From contig JAIWNE010000043.1 in assembly GCA_025331445.1 (NCBI GenBank), positions 179,152-243,151 of the forward strand: a stretch of DNA of 64,000 bases, in the 5' to 3' direction. A program made the translations under genes and the position numbers. Positions 62,043 to 64,000 of the stretch are shown here, one piece after another. The notes beneath the pieces are model-generated. The model saw only the letters and a list, made by a program, of their open reading frames with translations. It was not told where the DNA came from and searched no databases. The stretch comes from Blakeslea trispora. Taxonomy: Eukaryota > Mucoromycota > Mucoromycetes > Mucorales > Choanephoraceae. The number at the start of each line of letters is the position of its first letter. Within the stretch, counting starts at the first letter, position 1.

Positions 62043-62906
62043 ATGGGGAAAGAGGCCATCATACGAGACAGCGTCACATATATGACATACGTTGCTGGTA
62101 AGTTGATGAGAGGTGCTTTAGTTTCAACTTATGATTCTTACTGCAATCCTTCCCTCTTAGCAGGCACTCAAATAGCGCCTACACCATCTACGATACCATC
62201 CTCGCCCGTGTTATCCTCTAGCAAGCCAACTGCAATAGCTTCGTCATCCGAGTCGTCAAGCGCAGTAACGCCAGGTGTGTTTGAAGGTACCGTAACAAAG
62301 CAGGCGGTGATGGATTTGCTCTCAGCCATCTCTTGCACGAGATCTCCAAACACCGATTTACATCAGAAATTTGACAATATCAGCAACAAATCGATCCGCG
62401 ACATTGTTGCCAGATTCATCCCAGGCGTTACCACGGTACCAATGTCAACATTTTCCCAATGGTTAAATGACCTTCCATCGGCGGCCAGGTTGACTAAACG
62501 AAAACGAACAAATGACAAGCAGATGCTCGTGCGAAGTATGTGGTTTCTGGTGCCAGAGAGACAAGGTAGGTGCAAAAGGTAAAAATCAGCATGACTTGGT
62601 ATCTTATTTTTTTTGACTTGATTAGGTCAGGTAGCAGCGAATTTGTTTAACAAGCACATGTTCATCGAGAGCGTCAAAACTGGCGAGTGCAAGACAATAG
62701 GATACGCACGCAAAAGCCATACCAACGAATCCAAGTCGGTACGCCTGCGTTTATTAGAGGATATGACGGCTATATTGGTGGACCCCTGCCAGTGCAGCAA
62801 AGTCTACGTGACCCCCATTTGCGCTGCCAATTCGCCTCTTCTGGAACGAGACTTGGAACGTAGTGTCGTGTTTGGCTTGTCTGAACATGAATTCCTTAAG
62901 AATTGA
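62043..62906 (+). CDS. element-encoded protein with YARKS motif
   Basis: Exons 62043-62565 and 62626-62906 give 267 aa from the first ATG; the open frame extends back into the left repeat to 61989 without an ATG. The N-terminal half is Ser/Thr-rich with AVMDLLSAISCTRSPNTDLH, VARFIPGVTTVPMSTFSQWL and a basic TKRKRTNDKQ. The second half has FNKHMFIESVKTGECKTIGY, then IGYARKSHTNES, and a Cys pair (CQCSKVYVTPIC). Y-x-R-x-S resembles the catalytic Tyr/Arg/Ser block at the N-terminus of serine recombinases, but the rest of that fold (for example the later R-x-x-R and helix E) is not seen. Its function is unknown. It appears intact. Confidence 0.6.
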
Positions 62907-63325
62907 AGTCTATATTTTTAGTTCATAATAAAGGCATACGAAAAACAGTCTCAAACTACTTACTATACTTTTCCTCATAAACCTTTATCTATTTTTTCAT
63001 ACCTAAATATCACAGCAGAGCTGCCAAGTTGGGTAAATGAATCACCTGATTTCTTCAGGAACATTATTTGTTTAGCAAATGCCATCAGTATGGTGACAAT
63101 AACGAAATTATTAAGTATTTTGCTTGATTCCTTAAAAAAAAACATGGTGGCATACACTATTTCCAAGGACATCAAGCTGAAATCAATATACTAAAAAAAA
63201 AAAAAAAAAAAAAAAAAGGAACATGAGCCTTGTTTAGAACTGCAAAGTTTGCCAAAGAAATTGAAAAAGGCATAAAAGATATCATTGAAAACCTTTGTTT
63301 CTCACCTTTTAGACCTCAAGCCAAG
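62907..63325 (+). other. tail of element: open frame and 26-A run
   Basis: After the YARKS gene a plus-strand frame opens behind a good acceptor (ATATTTTTAG at 62914-62923). It runs to a stop at 63192-63194 (residues such as ELPSWVNESPDFFRNIICLA). The stop overlaps the start of a 26-A run (63193-63218). No convincing splice donor joins it to the previous exon. It may be a decayed exon or the end of a copied transcript. Confidence 0.3.
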
Positions 63326-63686
63326 TAAAGGCTTTTTCCCTTTCCTTACTATGTCAACCTAGCAGTGATCCCTTTCTATCCTCGATTACCATACCCACTC
63401 AATCGAGAAGTTCAGTTTTGAAGTTCTAATCTCTGCTTGTTATATAGCTGAAATAACTTTACATTGAATACCCATTGGTTATCTATGGAGAAAGGCCTAT
63501 CGCTGTTTGGAAACGAGTCTTCATGCTGCTTGTAAATTTCATCCTATAACGCGTTGATGCTTCTAAGCTTATTTTTTCTAGAATTGATTTAGTAGTTTCC
63601 GAATAAAGTGTAACACCCTATGAAATTAAAAATTCATGTCTTACAGATCGTCCATCAAATCTAGTTGACACTGTCAAGCTTGAAAT
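63326..63686 (-). repeat. right inverted repeat arm
   Basis: Exact reverse complement of 61648-62008. Its outer 26 bases hold the last codons and the stop of the FAR1/MULE-like frame that comes in from the right edge. Confidence 0.95.
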
Positions 63687-64000
63687 AAACCTCGTAGCCT
63701 TTATCTTGCAATCCGGTGATGTATTCATACATCATTTTGCCACGCTCAGCACTGAAAAAGCGATACTGAAGGTTTTCAAGATCATTTTTAGTGATGTTGA
63801 AAATCTTTCGTGACTTCAAAGCATGATAAATAACATTTGCAGTCAATCCAGACTTAAAATCAGCGAATACTTCCTCTTCAAGTTCTGCAGACATCTTTCT
63901 GTTAATGCTGTAAGCTGCTGGGTTTCCTGGAATCGAATGGTTGTGAAGACCATGATGACGGCTAGCTGTCCAATCCTCGCGGACTTCATCATAATTGAAT
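63661..64000 (-). CDS. FAR1/MULE-like protein, N-terminal part, truncated at the repeat
   Basis: An open minus-strand frame enters from the right edge (FNYDEVREDWTASRHHGLHN...). It contains HNHSIPGNPAAYSINRKMS, then a predicted helical block ending ITKNDLENLQYRFF, then GLQDKGYEVYFKLDSVN and a stop at 63663-63661. The HNH-like His block followed by R-x-x-S and the T-x-x-D-x-x-N helix resembles the FAR1-type zinc-binding and linker region of Mutator-like transposases. The DDE catalytic domain that should follow is absent: the frame stops 26 bases after entering the inverted repeat. It is likely a truncated transposase or a domesticated derivative. Confidence 0.5.
   Translation of the reverse strand, partial: FNYDEVREDWTASRHHGLHNHSIPGNPAAYSINRKMSAELEEEVFADFKSGLTANVIYHALKSRKIFNITKNDLENLQYRFFSAERGKMMYEYITGLQDKGYEVYFKLDSVN

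Larger units (their letters stand above)
61648..63686. mobile_element. element bounded by 361-bp perfect inverted repeats
   Basis: The two arms, 61648-62008 and 63326-63686, are reverse complements with no mismatch or gap found along all 361 positions. They enclose 1317 bases that carry a two-exon gene (62043-62906) and an A-run (63193-63218). No clear target-site duplication flanks it: the 9 bases outside the left and right arms differ. The arms do not begin with a recognised transposon terminus. It could be a recent long-TIR element or a hairpin duplication. Confidence 0.75.

Overview
The window is nuclear DNA of a filamentous fungus. It is AT-rich, with short (about 50-80 nt) GT-AG introns inside most genes, and long A/T and pyrimidine tracts. 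The gene set (TMEM18, THOC1, Rpc9, Msb2-like mucin, mpaB family, Crz1-like factor, CAP protein) and the style of the secreted and hypothetical proteins point to Mucoromycota, probably Mucorales. That placement is an inference; no rRNA or tRNA is present to confirm it. Roughly half of the window is non-coding, in blocks of 1-5 kb.

Layout. 1-7.3 kb: 3' part of a tandem PH-domain protein (+), mpaB-type oxygenase (-), hexose transporter (+), RNA polymerase III subunit Rpc9 (-). 8.6-12.8 kb: THO complex subunit THOC1 (-, nine exons) and a PRPP synthetase with a large insert (-). 12.8-16.3 kb: gene-poor, with a possible decayed glycosyltransferase. 16.3-22.5 kb: intronless MINPP/histidine acid phosphatase (+) and a large Thr-rich repeat membrane mucin of Msb2 type (+). 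26-31.3 kb: Gyp5/EVI5-like TBC RabGAP (+), mitochondrial glycine-cleavage T-protein (+), and a hexokinase-family protein that has lost its catalytic residues (-). 33.2-34.2 kb: Crz1-like zinc-finger factor (-). 37.9-41.3 kb: TMEM18 (+), secreted CAP/PR-1 protein (+), plasma-membrane syntaxin (-). 45-46.3 kb: bHLH factor (-). 51-57.3 kb: J-domain protein, eEF1B-alpha and threonine deaminase, all (-); the last has an apparent one-base frameshift in its glycine loop. 58.7-61.2 kb: a Ser-rich hypothetical protein and a secreted Cys-rich protein (both -).

The most unusual structure is at the right end. Two perfectly identical 361-bp inverted repeats (61648-62008 and 63326-63686) enclose about 1.3 kb that carries a two-exon gene whose C-terminal part has a YARKS motif reminiscent of the serine-recombinase active site, plus a 26-A run. 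The outer end of the right arm holds the last codons of a FAR1/MULE-like ORF. This looks like a young mobile element or a recent inverted duplication.

Exon boundaries were set by hand from splice consensus and reading-frame continuity. All family assignments are from motif recognition; no database search was run.
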